A stretch of 56,843 bases of DNA from an uncultured Pelagibacteraceae bacterium (GTDB taxonomy: Bacteria > Pseudomonadota > Alphaproteobacteria > Pelagibacterales > Pelagibacteraceae). The stretch is from NCBI GenBank assembly GCA_902521615.1, contig CABYSJ010000010.1, positions 1-56,843 on the forward strand. Reading direction: 5' to 3'. The notes below the pieces were generated by a model. It searched no databases and was not told the origin of the DNA. It saw only the letters and a program-made list of their open reading frames with translations. Both the position numbers and the translations under genes were made by a program. The stretch's first letter is position 1. Each line of letters begins with the position of its first letter. Shown here piece by piece: positions 9,751 to 19,643 of the stretch.

Positions 9751-10893
9751 ATGAAAAAAAAATTATATACTGCAATTGGACTAATGAGCGGGACATCTAT
9801 GGATGGTATTGATTTATCTATAATTAAATCAGATGGATACGATCAATTTTCAAACATTTTAGATGATTATTATGAGTATGATAAAAATCTTCAGGATCAG
9901 TTAGTTCGATTAAGAGATTTAGTTTTAACAAAGAAAGATCTTTTACAAAATTCGGAAAAATTAAGAGAATTAGAGCGTAATTTAACTCTTTTTCATGCCG
10001 ATGTAGTTAATCAATCATTAAAAAAATATAGAGATCCCATTGATTTGATAGGTTTTCATGGTCAAACAATTTTTCATAACCCAAATGAGAAAATTACCAA
10101 TCAATTAGGAGATGGGAAATTGCTATCTCAAATGATAAAAAAAAGAGTTATATATGATTTTAGACAAGCAGATATTCAAAATAATGGCCAAGGTGCGCCT
10201 TTAACACCAATTTTTCATCATATTTTATCAAAAAAAATTAATCAAAATTTTAATATTAAATTTCCAATAGGTTTCTTGAATATTGGTGGCATAGCAAATC
10301 TTACAAAAGTTATTAATGACTCTGATAATTTTCAAAATAACCTTTCTGCTTTTGATATAGGCCCTGGTAATTGTTTAATTGATGAATGGGTAAGAAATAA
10401 TTCTAATAAAAAATTTGATAAAAATGGTGAACTAGCTAACGCAGGGAAAGTTGATCAATTAATTCTAAATCAGGCAATAGATAATTTTAAAATAAATTCT
10501 TACTCCCAGTCATTGGATATTAAAAATTTCGATGTATCTTTTGCAAGAGGTTTATCTTTAGAAGATGGTTGTGCTACAATAACAGATTTTACTGCATATT
10601 TGATTGCTGAAGGTTTGGAATATATTGGTCAAAAAAATAGTATTAAATTTTTACTCTGTGGTGGTGGAAGAAAAAATATTAATTTAATTAATCGTATAAA
10701 AAATTACTTATCAGATAGAAATAATATTTCTTTGGAAATTATTGATAATTATAATTTAAATGGTGATTATATCGAATCCCAAGCATTTGGATTTTTGGCT
10801 ATAAGATCTTTTTTAAATTTACCAATTTCTTTTAGCACAACAACTGGATGTAAAGAATTTACAGTAGGTGGAAAACTGGTTGAAAATTTTTAA
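9751..10893 (+). CDS. anmK: Anhydro-N-acetylmuramic acid kinase
   Basis: Cleaves and phosphorylates 1,6-anhydroMurNAc to MurNAc-6-phosphate in cell-wall recycling. The N-terminal ATP-binding signature GLMSGTSMDGIDLS is at residues 11-24. Other AnmK segments are FHGQTIFHNP, DFRQADIQNNGQGAPLTPIFH, NIGGIANLT, FDIGPGNCLIDEW and LCGGGRKN. Length (380) is normal. Start ATG at 9751 lacks an obvious ribosome binding site. The 3' end overlaps the convergent hydrolase gene by 4 bases. Together with mrcA it suggests active wall turnover. Confidence 0.95.
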   Translation: MKKKLYTAIGLMSGTSMDGIDLSIIKSDGYDQFSNILDDYYEYDKNLQDQLVRLRDLVLTKKDLLQNSEKLRELERNLTLFHADVVNQSLKKYRDPIDLIGFHGQTIFHNPNEKITNQLGDGKLLSQMIKKRVIYDFRQADIQNNGQGAPLTPIFHHILSKKINQNFNIKFPIGFLNIGGIANLTKVINDSDNFQNNLSAFDIGPGNCLIDEWVRNNSNKKFDKNGELANAGKVDQLILNQAIDNFKINSYSQSLDIKNFDVSFARGLSLEDGCATITDFTAYLIAEGLEYIGQKNSIKFLLCGGGRKNINLINRIKNYLSDRNNISLEIIDNYNLNGDYIESQAFGFLAIRSFLNLPISFSTTTGCKEFTVGGKLVENF

Positions 10894-11546
10894 TAAAGTG
10901 CTGTTTCTTTTTTTATATATTTATCAAGATGCTTAACTAAAGCATCACTTGTTTTTGAAAAGAAATGATTAGCCTCTGATATTGCATTAAATTCTACTTT
11001 AATTCCTTTTTGAGCACTTAATCTTTTATCTAACTCTGTAATGTACTCTACTGGTACCAATTCATCTTTTTTACCATAAACAACCAAGCCTGAAGTTGGA
11101 CATGGAGATAAAAAAGAAAAATCATAAACATTTGGTTGAGGCGAAATAGCTAAAAATCTGTTTATTTCTGGTCTTCTCATTAATAATTGCATTGCAATTA
11201 AAGATCCAAATGAAAATCCTGAAACCCAGCATTGTGAATTATCAAAATTTTCTCTTTCTAACCAATCTAAAGCTGCTGCAGCATCAGCAAGTTCGCCTTG
11301 ACCATTATCAAATTCTCCATCGCTTTTACCAACACCTCTGAAATTTACTCTGCAAACTGAAAAATCATTATCCATGAATGTATGAAAAGTATCTACTACT
11401 ACTTTATTATTCATAGTTCCTCCATATTGAGGATGGGGCTGTAATACTAATGCAATTGGGGATGTACTTTTTTTACTTTTATAATATTTAGCTTCAAGTC
11501 TTCCTGCAGGACCAGGTATAAATATTTCTAAAATTTTGTTATCCAT
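10890..11546 (-). CDS. Alpha/beta hydrolase (dienelactone-hydrolase-like)
   Basis: A 218-residue alpha/beta hydrolase. It has LQPHPQYGGTMNNKVV at the oxyanion side, CRVNFRGVGKSDG, the nucleophile elbow SGFSFGS (Ser in GFSFG), PTSGLVVYGKKDELVP for the acid, and ANHFFSKTSDALVKH for the catalytic His. These match the family often labelled alpha/beta hydrolase of the YghX/CocE-NonD type in alphaproteobacteria. Substrate is unknown. It is divergent from iscR with a 137-bp spacer. Confidence 0.8.
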   Translation of the reverse strand: MDNKILEIFIPGPAGRLEAKYYKSKKSTSPIALVLQPHPQYGGTMNNKVVVDTFHTFMDNDFSVCRVNFRGVGKSDGEFDNGQGELADAAAALDWLERENFDNSQCWVSGFSFGSLIAMQLLMRRPEINRFLAISPQPNVYDFSFLSPCPTSGLVVYGKKDELVPVEYITELDKRLSAQKGIKVEFNAISEANHFFSKTSDALVKHLDKYIKKETALY

Positions 11547-11628
11547 AATCGATATTGATTATTATTCTCAAAAAAAATGTACGTTTATCATAAGTCAGCG
11601 ACAATATGTTAGTTTTTTTTTATAATCT

Positions 11629-11653
11629 AATCTTGACCATTTTAGTCAGGTAT
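11629..11653 (+). promoter_or_regulatory. Candidate type 1 IscR operator
   Basis: This 25-base stretch matches 22 of 25 positions of the E. coli type 1 IscR site consensus (ATASYYGACTRWWWYAGTCRRSTAT, written here from memory), including the dyad GAC...AGTC and the terminal GGTAT. It sits about 30 bp before iscR and overlaps the candidate -35 box, as expected for autorepression by holo-IscR. Confidence 0.8.
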
Positions 11654-11660
11654 GTATAAA
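11633..11660 (+). promoter_or_regulatory. Candidate iscR-suf promoter
   Basis: TTGACC (11633-11638) and TATAAA (11655-11660) are separated by 16 bp, giving a good sigma-70-type promoter inside the IscR dyad. Transcription would start near 11667, leaving a leader of about 17 bases before the iscR ATG. The leader carries a weak AAGGG-type ribosome site. Confidence 0.65.
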
Positions 11661-11683
11661 AACCCACAATTTAAGGGTAAAAA

Positions 11684-12109
11684 ATGAAACTTACATCAAA
11701 AGGTAGATATGCTGTAATGGCATTAGTTGATTTAGCTAGGTTTGATAATATCAATCCAGTATCACTAAGAGACATATCATTAAGACAAGGTATATCTTTA
11801 GATTACCTAGAACAAATTTTTTCTAAATTAAAAAAAAATGAAATTGTTAAAAGTATCAGAGGAACTCAGGGAGGCTATGTTCTTAATAAAAACCCAAAAG
11901 AAATTAAATTAACAAATATATTTAACGCTGTGGATGAAAAAGTAAAAACTGTTCAATGTAAAAAAGAATCAAAAAGAGGATGCAACGGTAAAGCCACAAA
12001 GTGCATAACTCATAATTTATGGGACGAATTAGAGATACATATAAATACATTCTTTGAAAATAAAAGCCTGAAAGATTTATTAAACAACAGTAAAGAAACA
12101 AGAGTTTAG
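11684..12109 (+). CDS. iscR: Rrf2-family regulator IscR
   Basis: Iron-sulfur sensing repressor of the operon it heads. The Rrf2 winged helix-turn-helix is at residues 1-75 ([47 protein letters not shown] shape). A cluster-ligand segment follows with three cysteines ([18 protein letters not shown]) and the THNLW histidine motif, which supplies the fourth ligand in E. coli IscR. The Cys spacing (x7, x6) is slightly wider than the C-x5-C-x5-C of E. coli. Length (141) is a little short. The sufB start follows after one base, so it is the first gene of the suf transcript. Confidence 0.92.
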   Translation: MKLTSKGRYAVMALVDLARFDNINPVSLRDISLRQGISLDYLEQIFSKLKKNEIVKSIRGTQGGYVLNKNPKEIKLTNIFNAVDEKVKTVQCKKESKRGCNGKATKCITHNLWDELEIHINTFFENKSLKDLLNNSKETRV

Positions 12110-12110
12110 A

Positions 12111-13553
12111 ATGGATAACAGACAAAAAGAAATAAATAATTTAAAAGACTACAAATATGGTTTTTCTACGGATATTGAAAATATTCAAGCCCCAAAAGGC
12201 CTGAATGAAGATGTCATTAAATTTATATCTAATATTAAAAAAGAACCTGCATGGATGCTTGAGTTTAGACTAAAAGCTTTTGAAAGATTTAAGGTATTAA
12301 AAGAACCTGACTGGCAGAAACCTAAATTTCCAAAAATAGATTATCAAGATTTATATTATTATTCTGCACCTAAAAGTATGAAAGATAAGCCAAAGAGCTT
12401 AGATGAACTGGATCCTAAACTTTTAGAAACTTATAAGAAACTTGGAATTCCTTTGCAAGAGCAAGCGAGATTAAATGGAATAGCTGTTGATGCTGTATTT
12501 GATTCAGTTTCTGTAGCCACTACATTTAAAGATGAATTAACTAAACAAGGAATTATATTTTGTCCTATATCAGAGGCAATTCAAAATCACCCTGAATTAG
12601 TTAAAAAATATCTAGGATCTGTAATTCCAACAAGCGATCATTTTTTTGCAACATTAAATTCAGCAGTTTTTACAGATGGTTCTTTTGTATACATTCCAGA
12701 GGGTGTTAGGTGTCCAATGGAACTATCAACTTATTTTAGAATTAATGCATCTAATACAGGTCAATTTGAAAGAACTTTAATTATTGCAGATAAAGGAAGT
12801 TATGTTAGCTACTTAGAAGGATGTACAGCTCCAATGAGAGATGAAAATCAATTACATGCAGCTAATGTAGAACTGATTGCACTTGATGATGCGGAAATAA
12901 AATATTCAACTGTTCAAAATTGGTATCCAGGTGATCAAGATGGCAAAGGTGGAATTTATAATTTTGTTACCAAAAGAGGTTTATGCAAAGGTAAAAATTC
13001 TAAAATTTCATGGACACAAGTTGAAACAGGTTCTGCAATTACCTGGAAGTACCCTAGTTGTATTCTTAAAGGAGATAACTCTGTTGGTGAGTTCTATTCA
13101 ATAGCTATTACTAACAATCATCAAAAAGCAGATACAGGTACCAAAATGATCCATCTAGGTAAAAATACTAAAAGTAAAATAATTTCTAAAGGAATATCAG
13201 CAGGTAGTTCAGATATGACATATAGAGGTTTAGTTGATATTTCATCAAAAGCTAAAAATTCAACTAATTATACTCAGTGCGACTCTTTATTAATGGGTAA
13301 CAAATGTGGAGCTCACACTGTTCCTTATATAAAAAATAAAAACTCTGAGTCCAATATTGCTCATGAGGCAACCACATCCAAGATTAGTGAAGAGCAGCTA
13401 CATTATTGTCAACAAAGAGGATTAAATCCAGAGGAAGCTGTTGGCTTAATAGTTAACGGTTTTTGTAAGGAAGTATTGCAACAATTACCTATGGAATTTG
13501 CTGTAGAAGCGCAAAAACTTGTAGGTATCAGTCTGGAAGGAAGTGTTGGTTAA
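12111..13553 (+). CDS. sufB: Fe-S cluster scaffold subunit SufB
   Basis: SufB is the scaffold of the SufBC2D complex on which new clusters are built. The 480-residue sequence carries the SufB core with the right-handed beta-helix region ([26 protein letters not shown]), [41 protein letters not shown], and the C-terminal [28 protein letters not shown] with the conserved Cys/His used for cluster and SufD contact. It is full length. It begins one base after iscR and its end runs into sufC. Confidence 0.97.
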   Translation: MDNRQKEINNLKDYKYGFSTDIENIQAPKGLNEDVIKFISNIKKEPAWMLEFRLKAFERFKVLKEPDWQKPKFPKIDYQDLYYYSAPKSMKDKPKSLDELDPKLLETYKKLGIPLQEQARLNGIAVDAVFDSVSVATTFKDELTKQGIIFCPISEAIQNHPELVKKYLGSVIPTSDHFFATLNSAVFTDGSFVYIPEGVRCPMELSTYFRINASNTGQFERTLIIADKGSYVSYLEGCTAPMRDENQLHAANVELIALDDAEIKYSTVQNWYPGDQDGKGGIYNFVTKRGLCKGKNSKISWTQVETGSAITWKYPSCILKGDNSVGEFYSIAITNNHQKADTGTKMIHLGKNTKSKIISKGISAGSSDMTYRGLVDISSKAKNSTNYTQCDSLLMGNKCGAHTVPYIKNKNSESNIAHEATTSKISEEQLHYCQQRGLNPEEAVGLIVNGFCKEVLQQLPMEFAVEAQKLVGISLEGSVG

Positions 13554-13554
13554 T

Positions 13555-14289
13555 ATGCTTAAAATAAATAATTTAAATGCAACCATCGATAATAAGTCTA
13601 TTTTAAACGGACTATCCTTAGATATAAATCCCGGTGAGGTTCATGCAATTATGGGACCTAATGGATCTGGAAAAAGCACATTATCAAATATTCTATCTGG
13701 AAAAAAAGGTTATGAAGTTTCTGGGGAAGTTCTTTTTGAAGAAAAAGATTTATTTGAGCTTGAAACAGAGGAAAGAGCACACAAGGGTATATTTTTAGCT
13801 TTCCAATATCCTTTAGAAATTCCAGGTGTAAATACAAATATATTTTTAAAAACTTCTTTAAATGCTGTTAGGAAAGCTAGGGGTGAGAAAGAGCTTGATG
13901 CTATTGAGTTTCTAAAATTGGTAAAAGAAAAGTCTAAAGAATTAAAATTTGATGAGGAAAAATTAAACAGACAATTAAATGTTGGTTTTTCTGGAGGTGA
14001 AAAAAAGAAAAATGAAATTTTACAGATGTCGTTGCTAGCTCCAAAACTTTCAATTTTAGATGAAACAGATTCTGGTTTAGATATTGATGCTTTAAAGATT
14101 GTTGCAGATGGAGTTAACACATTAAGAGATGAAAATAATTCATTTTTAATTATTACACACTACCAAAGATTACTTGATTATATAAAACCAGACTTTGTTC
14201 ATGTTTTGATGAATGGACAAATTGTAAAATCTGGTGGTCCAGATTTAGCTTTAGAATTAGAGAAAAAAGGATACGAAAATTTTAATTAA
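13555..14289 (+). CDS. sufC: SUF ATPase SufC
   Basis: ABC-type ATPase that drives SufBCD. Walker A is MGPNGSGKSTL, the family-specific signature is GFSGGEKKKNEI, and Walker B is LSILDETDSGLDIDAL. The ATG at 13555, one base after the sufB stop, is preferred to the in-frame GTG at 13543 inside sufB. From 13555 the protein is 244 residues, beginning MLKINNLNATIDN, the normal SufC beginning. The stop codon abuts the sufD ATG. Confidence 0.96.
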   Translation: MLKINNLNATIDNKSILNGLSLDINPGEVHAIMGPNGSGKSTLSNILSGKKGYEVSGEVLFEEKDLFELETEERAHKGIFLAFQYPLEIPGVNTNIFLKTSLNAVRKARGEKELDAIEFLKLVKEKSKELKFDEEKLNRQLNVGFSGGEKKKNEILQMSLLAPKLSILDETDSGLDIDALKIVADGVNTLRDENNSFLIITHYQRLLDYIKPDFVHVLMNGQIVKSGGPDLALELEKKGYENFN

Positions 14290-15537
14290 ATGAAAGAACA
14301 ATTACAAAAAGATTTTTATAATAGTATAAAAAATTTAAGTTTATCTCAAAAAGATATTGAGATAAAAAAATTTTGTTTAGATAGTTTTATAGACAAAGGT
14401 TTTCCAAATAAAAAAGAAGAAGATTGGAAATTTACAGATCTTAATCAAATAATAAAAAATAATATTGGAGAACTTAGTTTTTATAATGATCAAGCTTCTA
14501 CTAATAAAGTTGATACCTCTGTATTTGTAGATGGATTAGAGCATAATAAAATAGTTTTTATAAATGGTAGAATTGAAAAAATTGATTTTGAATATGAAAA
14601 AAAAGATCAAATAGAAATAATTGATCAATCAGAAACTATAAATGAATTTGAAAATAGCAATTCATTATCTGACTTAAATAATGCCTTTACTAATAAATGT
14701 TTTAAAATATTGGTAAAAAAAAGTTATCAGTTAGCAAAACCTCTTATTATCTATCATACAACAAATTCAAAAATTTGGTCTAAAAACATTAATTTACGAC
14801 TTAATTTTGAACTTGATAAAGATAGCTCGTTAAGATTAATTGATTTGTTTAATGATACATCTGAAAAGAATTTTTTAAATATATTTTATAACTTTGAATT
14901 AAAGGAAAATGCTGTTTTAAAAAACTATAAAGTAGATAAATTTGAGAATAAAAATATTAAGTATTCTTTTAATAATATTGATCAAGACAAGAACAGTATT
15001 TCTGAAACATTTATTTTATCGTCTGGATCAAATTTTTCTAAAAATGAGATAAACTGTAATTTAAACGGAGTTTATGCATCAGCTTTTGTTAATGGTGTTT
15101 TTTCATTGAATAATGATAAACATCACGAAATTAGATCAATAATAAATCACTTAACTGAAAATACAAAAAGTTATCAATTAATTAAAAGTGTCTTAGAACA
15201 AAGCTCTAAAGCAGTGTATCAAGGCAAAATATTTGTAAATTCAGATGCTCAGAAAACTGATGGATATCAATTGAGCAAAGCAATATTGTTAAATAAAGAA
15301 TCGGAGTTTAATGCCAAGCCAGAACTAGAAATTTATGCTGATGACGTTAAGTGTTCGCATGGTTCAGCATCAGGCAGTTTAAATGAAGACTCCATATTTT
15401 ATTTAATGTCTAGAGGTTTAAGTTATCAGCAGTCAAGGGAGCTATTGATTAATGGTTTTCTGCTTGACGTTGTGGAAAAAATTACTGACTCAGAAATAAA
15501 AAACTTAATAAAAAATATGCTTGGAATTAAAGAATGA
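14290..15537 (+). CDS. sufD: Fe-S assembly protein SufD
   Basis: Partner of SufB and SufC in the scaffold complex, needed for iron entry. The 415-residue protein is poorly conserved at the N-terminus but ends with the typical SufD block HHEIRSIINHLTENTKSYQL, QGKIFVNSDAQKTDGYQLSKAILL, the KCSHGSASGSLNEDSIFYLMSRGL motif with its conserved Cys/His, and the helical end. It starts directly after the sufC stop and shares ATGA with sufS. Confidence 0.95.
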   Translation: MKEQLQKDFYNSIKNLSLSQKDIEIKKFCLDSFIDKGFPNKKEEDWKFTDLNQIIKNNIGELSFYNDQASTNKVDTSVFVDGLEHNKIVFINGRIEKIDFEYEKKDQIEIIDQSETINEFENSNSLSDLNNAFTNKCFKILVKKSYQLAKPLIIYHTTNSKIWSKNINLRLNFELDKDSSLRLIDLFNDTSEKNFLNIFYNFELKENAVLKNYKVDKFENKNIKYSFNNIDQDKNSISETFILSSGSNFSKNEINCNLNGVYASAFVNGVFSLNNDKHHEIRSIINHLTENTKSYQLIKSVLEQSSKAVYQGKIFVNSDAQKTDGYQLSKAILLNKESEFNAKPELEIYADDVKCSHGSASGSLNEDSIFYLMSRGLSYQQSRELLINGFLLDVVEKITDSEIKNLIKNMLGIKE

Positions 15538-16751
15538 ACATTGATCAAATAAAAAAAGAATTTCCTATTTTTGATGAAAAAATTCAAAATAATGATCTAG
15601 TTTATTTAGATAGCTCAAATTCTTCACAAAAACCAAAAATAGTTGTGGATAGAATTAATGAATTTTATACCAAACAATTTTCTAACGTTGGAAGAAGCGT
15701 TCATTATCTTGCTGTAGCAGCAACAAATTTATACGAAAACACAAGATCATCAGTTCAAAAATATATCAACGCTAAAAATAAAAATGAAATTGTTTTTACA
15801 AAAGGTGCTACAGAAGCTTTAAATTTAGTTGCTAATACATTAGGCCAAAGTTACCTACAGGAGGGTGATGAAGTATTAATTACGGAACTTGAGCATCATT
15901 CAAATTATGTGCCATGGCATTTCTTAAGAAAATCAAAAAATATAAAAATTAATTTTGCTGAAATAAATGAAGAAGGTGAAATTACACTTGAAGAAATAGA
16001 AAAGAAAATAACTCCAAAAACAAAATTAATTTCTATTACTCATCTGTCGAATGTAACAGGTGCAATTTTACCCGTAAAAGAAATTACCCAGCTTGCACAT
16101 TCAAAAGGAATAATTGTTGTAGTCGATGGATGTCAGGGAGCACCACATTTAAAACTAGATATGCAAGATTTAGATTGTGATTTCTATGCAATTTCATGTC
16201 ACAAAATGTATGGACCTACAGGTTTGGGAGTTCTATATGGCAAAAAAAAATGGTTAGAAGAATTACCTCCATACCAAGGTGGTGGAGGAATGATAAATGA
16301 AGTTAAAAAAGATAGGATTTCCTATGGTGAACTACCTAATAAATACGAGGCTGGTACTATGGCTACAGCACAAGTAATTGCTTTTGACCAATCAATAAAA
16401 TTTTTAGAAAGCATTGGCATCGAAAATGTTATGAAACATGAAGCTGATTTAGTTGAATATGGGCAAGAACTATTACAAAAAAATAACTCAGTTAAACTTA
16501 TCGGAAATCCAAAAAATAAAGGAGGGGTTTTATCATTCACTATAGAAGGAGTTCACCCTCATGATATAGCAACTATCTTGGATGAAGATGGGGTTGCAAT
16601 AAGAGCAGGACATCATTGCTGTCAAATTCTACATGACAAATTAAATATTCCAGCAAGTGCAAGAGCATCAGTTGGTATATATAATACAAAAGAAGATTTA
16701 GATCAGTTGAATGAGTCAATTAACAACTGTAAAAAAATATTTAATTTATAA
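15534..16751 (+). CDS. sufS: Cysteine desulfurase SufS
   Basis: PLP enzyme that takes sulfur from cysteine for cluster assembly. Visible features are ELEHHSNYVPW, the PLP aspartate/His region VDGCQGAPHLKLD, the Schiff-base lysine in YAISCHKMYGPTGLGVLYG, and the active-site cysteine in RAGHHCCQILHDKL near residue 364. The short active-site loop around RAGHHC and the length (405) place it in group II (SufS/CsdA type), which needs SufE or SufU. The next gene is sufU, consistent with that. Confidence 0.96.
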   Translation: MNIDQIKKEFPIFDEKIQNNDLVYLDSSNSSQKPKIVVDRINEFYTKQFSNVGRSVHYLAVAATNLYENTRSSVQKYINAKNKNEIVFTKGATEALNLVANTLGQSYLQEGDEVLITELEHHSNYVPWHFLRKSKNIKINFAEINEEGEITLEEIEKKITPKTKLISITHLSNVTGAILPVKEITQLAHSKGIIVVVDGCQGAPHLKLDMQDLDCDFYAISCHKMYGPTGLGVLYGKKKWLEELPPYQGGGGMINEVKKDRISYGELPNKYEAGTMATAQVIAFDQSIKFLESIGIENVMKHEADLVEYGQELLQKNNSVKLIGNPKNKGGVLSFTIEGVHPHDIATILDEDGVAIRAGHHCCQILHDKLNIPASARASVGIYNTKEDLDQLNESINNCKKIFNL

Positions 16752-17215
16752 TGAATTTAAAAGAACTTTATCAAGAAATTATATTAGAACACGGTAAGAA
16801 TCCAAGAAATCTTAGAAAGACAGAAGGTTTTAATAAAGACGCTAAAGGTAATAATCCACTTTGTGGTGATAATGTTCATGTTTATTTAAAACTAAATGGA
16901 CAAAAAATTGTAGAAGATGCATCCTTCGAAGGGAGCGGTTGTGCGATTTCAATGGCTTCAGCTTCTATAATGACAGATTTAATTAAAGGAAAAAATGAGC
17001 ATGAGGCTAAAGAAATAGTTGAGGATTTTTTAGGAATGATTAAGGAAAATCCTGAATTAAAATCTAAGTATTTGAGTGAAGATGAAAAAACTAAACTAAT
17101 GTGTTTATCTGGCGTTAAGCAATATCCAATGAGAGTTAAGTGTGCAACTTTATCTTGGCATACAATGGTTTCTGCTTTTGATGAAAAAACCGAGGAAGTA
17201 AAAACGGAAAATTAA
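16751..17215 (+). CDS. sufU: Sulfur acceptor SufU (NifU/IscU-like)
   Basis: Small zinc-type IscU-fold protein that accepts persulfide sulfur from SufS. The three conserved cysteines are present: NPLCGDNV (with the Asp of CGD), EGSGCAISMAS and KCATLSWHT. The roughly 20-residue insertion typical of SufU (IKENPELKSKYLSEDEKTKLMC) separates Cys two and three. The HTM end replaces the IscU PVK interaction motif region. At 154 residues its length is normal. Its ATG overlaps the sufS stop. Confidence 0.92.
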   Translation: MNLKELYQEIILEHGKNPRNLRKTEGFNKDAKGNNPLCGDNVHVYLKLNGQKIVEDASFEGSGCAISMASASIMTDLIKGKNEHEAKEIVEDFLGMIKENPELKSKYLSEDEKTKLMCLSGVKQYPMRVKCATLSWHTMVSAFDEKTEEVKTEN

Positions 17216-17218
17216 ATT

Positions 17219-17518
17219 ATGTCAAAAAAAGAACAGATAATTGAAGAAATAAGAAAAATTTATGACCCTGAATTACCTGTAAATATATACGAATTGGGTT
17301 TGATTTATGATATTAAGGTTGAGGACGATAAATTTGCTAAAATTAAAATGACTTTGACTACACCAAATTGTCCAGTAGCTGAAAGTTTACCTAAAGAAGT
17401 AAAAGATGGTGCAATGCAAGTTGAAGGTATAGAGGATGTTGATCTTGAGTTAGTTTGGGATCCACCGTGGAATAAAGATATGATGTCAGAAGCAGCAAAA
17501 TTGGAATTGAATTTATAA
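17219..17518 (+). CDS. sufT: SufT / DUF59 (MIP18-like) protein
   Basis: A 99-residue MIP18/DUF59 protein associated with Fe-S maturation. The family signature DPELPVNIYELGLIYDIKV is at about residues 16-34, TLTTPNCPVAESLP holds the conserved cysteine, and LVWDPPWNKDMMSEAAKLEL closes the domain. It lies between sufU and the A-type carrier with 3-bp and 1-bp junctions, so a role in cluster delivery is likely. Confidence 0.93.
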   Translation: MSKKEQIIEEIRKIYDPELPVNIYELGLIYDIKVEDDKFAKIKMTLTTPNCPVAESLPKEVKDGAMQVEGIEDVDLELVWDPPWNKDMMSEAAKLELNL

Positions 17519-17853
17519 TGAACCCTATAATTAAATTAAGTGATAACGCAGCATTACGAATAAAAGAGATAATGTCTAACGCTGAAAAAGATTCTATCGG
17601 AGTTAGGGTATCAGTGAAATCTGGTGGTTGTGCAGGGATGTCATATGTGATGGAGTACACAAAAGAATTAAATCCTAATGATGAAGTTATAGAAGATAAG
17701 GGGGTGAAAGTATTCGTTGATTCAGCCGCTATTATGTATCTGCTTGGCACTGAAATGGATTATAAAAAGGAGGAATTGTCCTCATCATTTGTGTTCAATA
17801 ATCCTAATGAAACTGAGCGTTGCGGCTGCGGAGAGTCTTTCAAAATATCATAA
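17518..17853 (+). CDS. sufA: A-type Fe-S carrier (SufA/IscA/ErpA family)
   Basis: Carrier that hands assembled clusters to target proteins. The three conserved cysteines of the family are present: SGGCAGMSYVMEY for the first and RCGCGESF for the C-terminal pair. The protein is 111 residues, normal for the family. Its ATG overlaps the sufT stop. It is the last recognised gene of the suf operon. SufA, IscA and ErpA cannot be separated by eye, and the symbol reflects operon position. Confidence 0.92.
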   Translation: MNPIIKLSDNAALRIKEIMSNAEKDSIGVRVSVKSGGCAGMSYVMEYTKELNPNDEVIEDKGVKVFVDSAAIMYLLGTEMDYKKEELSSSFVFNNPNETERCGCGESFKIS

Positions 17854-17919
17854 GTTGTATTATCCCATTTATCGCATATCTGTATTGCATTATATGCATA
17901 TCTAGTATATAGATTCTTT

Positions 17920-18090
17920 ATGAACAAATTTGAATTTAAAAATCTTGTTAAAAACTTAAAAGAGTCTCTAAAGGAAAAAACATTCTTTAAAGAACTACGT
18001 AAAGAAGTTGAAACCGGTGCGAACGGCACACAAGATTACGTAGTTAAAAAAGGCGTTAACAAAGATACAATTGCAACAACTAGACAGTAA
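17920..18090 (+). CDS. Small hypothetical protein, 56 residues
   Basis: ATG at 17920 opens a 56-codon frame ending in TAA at 18088-18090. The product is charged, with a Lys/Glu-rich helical first half (about residues 1-30) and a Gly/Asn/Thr-rich, probably flexible end (ETGANGTQDYVVKKGV, then DTIATTRQ). The codon pattern resembles neighbouring genes, and it fills the space between sufA and the convergent glnA. A run TTATATGCATATCTAGTATAT in front is promoter-like, and no strong ribosome site is seen. No family recognised; it may be a lineage-specific small protein. Confidence 0.6.
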   Translation: MNKFEFKNLVKNLKESLKEKTFFKELRKEVETGANGTQDYVVKKGVNKDTIATTRQ

Positions 18091-18099
18091 TTAAAATTA

Positions 18100-19506
18100 T
18101 TAGCTACTGTAATACATCTCAAACTCTACAGGATGAGGTGCATGTTCAAATTTGTGAATTTCTTCAAACTTAAGAGCAATGTAAGCATCAATCTGATCGT
18201 CAGTAAAGACACCGCCTTGAGTCAAAAACTCTCTGTCTTTATCTAAACTTTCCATTGCTTCTCTTAAAGAACCACAAACTGTTGGGATAGCTTTAACTTC
18301 TTCAGGTGGCAATTCATATAAGTCTTTATCAAAAGACTCACCAGGATGAATTTTATTTTTAATTCCATCAATTCCAGCCATCAACATAGCTGCGAAAGTT
18401 AAATATGGGTTTCCTGCAGCATCTGGGAATCTAATCTCACATCTTGCACCTTTTTTGCTTAATGTGATCGGTATTCTACATGAAGCAGATCTATTTCTTG
18501 CAGAATATGCAAGAAGAACTGGAGCTTCAAAACCTGGAATTAATCTTTTGTAACTGTTTGTTGTAGAGTTAGCAAAAGCATTAATTGCTTTGGCGTGTTT
18601 TAGAATTCCACCAATATAATGTAATGCGGTTTCGCTTAATCCAGAATACGCATCACCTGAAAACACCGGAGTATCACCTTTCCAAATGGATTGATGGATG
18701 TGCATACCTGAACCATTGTCACCAGCAACCGGCTTTGGCATAAATGTTGCAGTTTTTCCAAATGAATGTGTAACCATTTGCACAACATATTTGTATAACT
18801 GAACGTTATCTGCTTGATTGACTAAAGTTCCAAAATACATTCCAAGTTCGTGCTGACTAGGAGCTACTTCATGGTGATGTTTTTCAACTTTAATACCAAC
18901 TTCTTTTAAATTTTTAAGATACTCACCACGCATGTCTTGTTCACTATCAACTGGTGGTACTGGGAAATATCCTCCTTTAATTTGAGGTCTGTGTCCCATG
19001 TTTCCATTTTCATATTCTTTTCCTGAGTTGTAAGGACCTTCTTTACTATCTAATTTAAATCCGCACTCATTCATATCATTTTTGATTCTTACATCGTCAA
19101 ACACAAAAAATTCTGGTTCAGGTCCAAAAAAGGCTTTATCACCTATACCTGAAGCTTTTAAATATTCTTCAGCTTTTTTAGCAACACCTCTTGGATCTCT
19201 TTCATAGGGATCTTTTTTAATTGCATCTAGAATGTCACAAAACAAAACCACAGTATTATGAGACGTAAAAGGATCCATGAACATTCTTGCAGTATCAGGT
19301 TTTAAAATCATATCAGACTCATTAATTGCTTTCCAACCAGCAATAGACGAACCGTCAAAAAAGACACCTTCATTCAACATACCTTCATCAACTATTGAAG
19401 CATCCATTGTTAAGTGTTGAAGTTTTCCCCTTGGATCAGTGAATCTTAGATCCACAAATTCTGCTTCTTTTTCTTTGATAAATTTTAATACGTTTGTTGC
19501 ACTCAT
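18100..19506 (-). CDS. glnA: Glutamine synthetase type I
   Basis: Makes glutamine from glutamate, ammonia and ATP. The 468-residue GSI sequence shows [34 protein letters not shown] (the aspartate of the latch region), [14 protein letters not shown] metal ligands, [14 protein letters not shown] and NRSASCRIP. The segment [10 protein letters not shown] contains the tyrosine that is adenylylated in GSI-beta enzymes, so adenylyltransferase control is possible. An AGGAGAC ribosome site stands a few bases before the ATG. The 137-bp upstream spacer holds AT-rich sequence and a weak TAGTG/CACTA dyad (19604-19621), but no clear NtrC or sigma-54 site. Confidence 0.97.
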   Translation of the reverse strand: MSATNVLKFIKEKEAEFVDLRFTDPRGKLQHLTMDASIVDEGMLNEGVFFDGSSIAGWKAINESDMILKPDTARMFMDPFTSHNTVVLFCDILDAIKKDPYERDPRGVAKKAEEYLKASGIGDKAFFGPEPEFFVFDDVRIKNDMNECGFKLDSKEGPYNSGKEYENGNMGHRPQIKGGYFPVPPVDSEQDMRGEYLKNLKEVGIKVEKHHHEVAPSQHELGMYFGTLVNQADNVQLYKYVVQMVTHSFGKTATFMPKPVAGDNGSGMHIHQSIWKGDTPVFSGDAYSGLSETALHYIGGILKHAKAINAFANSTTNSYKRLIPGFEAPVLLAYSARNRSASCRIPITLSKKGARCEIRFPDAAGNPYLTFAAMLMAGIDGIKNKIHPGESFDKDLYELPPEEVKAIPTVCGSLREAMESLDKDREFLTQGGVFTDDQIDAYIALKFEEIHKFEHAPHPVEFEMYYSS

Positions 19507-19643
19507 TTTGTCTCCTATGTAATTTTGCTTGGCCTAATTAGCAAAAAAATACTTAAAAATATTGCTTATTTAATAAATAACACCTATGCAATTTTCACAT
19601 AAGTAGTGTAATTAGTCACTAAAATAATAAATATATTTAACTT

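Noticed and set aside
19507..19643. NtrC or sigma-54 site before glnA
   Set aside because: Only a weak TAGTG/CACTA dyad was seen; no TGGC-N8-TTGC arrangement on the minus strand.
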